Below are positions 63,529 to 64,000 of a stretch of 64,000 nt of DNA, piece by piece. The stretch's first letter is position 1, and each line of letters opens with the position of its first letter. A model generated the notes under the pieces. The model did no database searches, was not told where the DNA came from, and saw only the letters and a list, made by a program, of their open reading frames with translations. Source of the stretch: Pontibacter coccineus (lineage in GTDB: Bacteria; Bacteroidota; Bacteroidia; Cytophagales; Hymenobacteraceae); NCBI RefSeq assembly GCF_030546575.1, contig NZ_JAUOTN010000010.1, positions 1 to 64,000 of the forward strand, written 5' to 3'. The position numbers were made by a program, and so were the translations under genes.

Positions 63529-63536
63529 TATATTTG
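63529..63536 (+). promoter_or_regulatory. Promoter -7 element of the small membrane-protein gene
   Basis: TATATTTG matches TAnnTTTG exactly and ends 22 bases before the ATG at 63559. TTTG at 63500-63503 lies 25 bases upstream, slightly far. Confidence 0.5.
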
Positions 63537-63558
63537 CCTCTGCATAACGATATACTCC

Positions 63559-63969
63559 ATGACCATCCATAAACAGATTTCTTACCTCTACGCTTTTTTT
63601 GGTGTGTTCCTGCTGGGCTGTGGCGCTGTGGCCGTAGACGTAGCCGGCGAGCAGGCCCAAACCGCCCTCTTCACAGGTATAGCCGGTGGCCTGCTGGCGC
63701 TGGTGGCAGGTCACTTCCTGAACAGAAAACAGCGCTGGGGTTTCTTGCTCGGCACCGGCGAGGCAGGACTGCTCACGCTGCTGCTGGGCTGGCGCTCGGG
63801 CACCTATTTTATTCGCCTGCTGGAGATGGTGCAGGAAGCGCCGGAGCCCAACTCCACACACACCGCAGGTATGGCTTTTCTGCTAACAACGGCCATGCTG
63901 GTGGTTGCTTTGCTGACACTGGCCGTGTCCGTTATGTTCGCTAAACAGGTGTTTGCCGAGACAAAATAG
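63559..63969 (+). CDS. Small membrane protein of unknown function
   Basis: A 136-residue protein with four probable transmembrane helices: about 8-30 (SYLYAFFGVFLLGCGAVAVDV), 36-53 (ALFTGIAGGLLALVAGHF), 60-80 (WGFLLGTGEAGLLTLLLGW) and 102-128 (MAFLLTTAMLVVALLTLAVSVMF). The loop between helices 3 and 4 carries RSGTYFIRLLEMVQEAPEPNS. The overall plan recalls small TMEM14-like proteins, but the similarity is too weak for assignment. The frame has a consensus promoter and a composition normal for a gene. Confidence 0.7.
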   Translation: MTIHKQISYLYAFFGVFLLGCGAVAVDVAGEQAQTALFTGIAGGLLALVAGHFLNRKQRWGFLLGTGEAGLLTLLLGWRSGTYFIRLLEMVQEAPEPNSTHTAGMAFLLTTAMLVVALLTLAVSVMFAKQVFAETK

Positions 63970-64000
63970 GCGTTCGTCTATATTTTCTTATAGCATTAAA

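Noticed and set aside
1-64000. CRISPR array, prophage, insertion sequence or toxin-antitoxin pair
   Set aside because: I looked for regularly spaced direct repeats, transposase motifs, integrase genes and small paired frames and saw none.

Overview
The window looks like chromosomal DNA of a Bacteroidota bacterium, most likely Cytophagales/Hymenobacteraceae (Pontibacter-like). The reasons are a GC content near 50 %, promoters of the TAnnTTTG type with an upstream TTG, almost no Shine-Dalgarno sequences, a carboxypeptidase-regulatory-domain TonB receptor, a type IX secretion (T9SS) sorting domain, a short SigA-type sigma factor without region 1.1, bacillithiol and alpha-oxoamine-synthase genes, and a histone-H1-like small protein. 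I see no prophage, insertion sequence, CRISPR array or rRNA. One tRNA (CAU anticodon) is present.

Layout. 1-1616: N-terminal part of a giant secreted Ig/HYR-repeat protein that runs off the left edge. 2122-9722: a DUF2911 protein, a TonB-dependent receptor, rpe, a T9SS subtilase, a lipoprotein and mnmA. 9950-10573: a TrpF-like protein lacking the usual catalytic Cys, followed by a row of five stem-loops. 11038-20929: one compact minus-strand operon (large TPR protein, beta-barrel protein, HU/SPOR protein, exbB, exbD, tonB, folC, trmB). 21160-31510: holA, tyrS, histone-like protein, alpha-oxoamine synthase, accC, bshB1, an M23 peptidase, trxB and the primary sigma factor. 31703-43343: pnp, rpsO, an LptF/G permease, a START-like protein, tRNA-Met, an alginate-export-type porin, and a TPR lipoprotein-thrS-infC-rpmI-rplT operon. 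43405-49504: parC, parE and an AI-2E-family permease. 49640-60505: an exonuclease/GIY-YIG protein and then a sugar-metabolism block (fba, a PfkB kinase, a GH65 phosphorylase-like gene, otsB, a beta-phosphoglucomutase-like gene, pgi). 60554-63969: a lipoprotein with a kinase-like signature, topoisomerase IB and a small membrane protein.

The observations I rate highest are these. (1) The heptamer AGGTATA/TATACCT occurs about 105-110 times by my manual count, in both orientations, in genes and between genes. About 8 would be expected by chance. It is sometimes arranged as inverted pairs, including inside a terminator hairpin, so it behaves like an uptake-signal or HIP1-type genome-wide word. (2) The order beta-PGM-like, OtsB, GH65 reproduces as three genes the domain order I recall for the fused mycobacterial protein OtsB1 (Rv2006). 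(3) infC appears to start at AUA behind a perfect AGGAGG in a genome that otherwise shows few Shine-Dalgarno sequences. (4) Two intergenic regions (10574-10967 and 52278-53198) are packed with stem-loop repeats. (5) A secreted lipoprotein carries a CotH/FAM20-like kinase signature.

All calls come from reading the sequence. No database search was run, and counts and residue positions are approximate.
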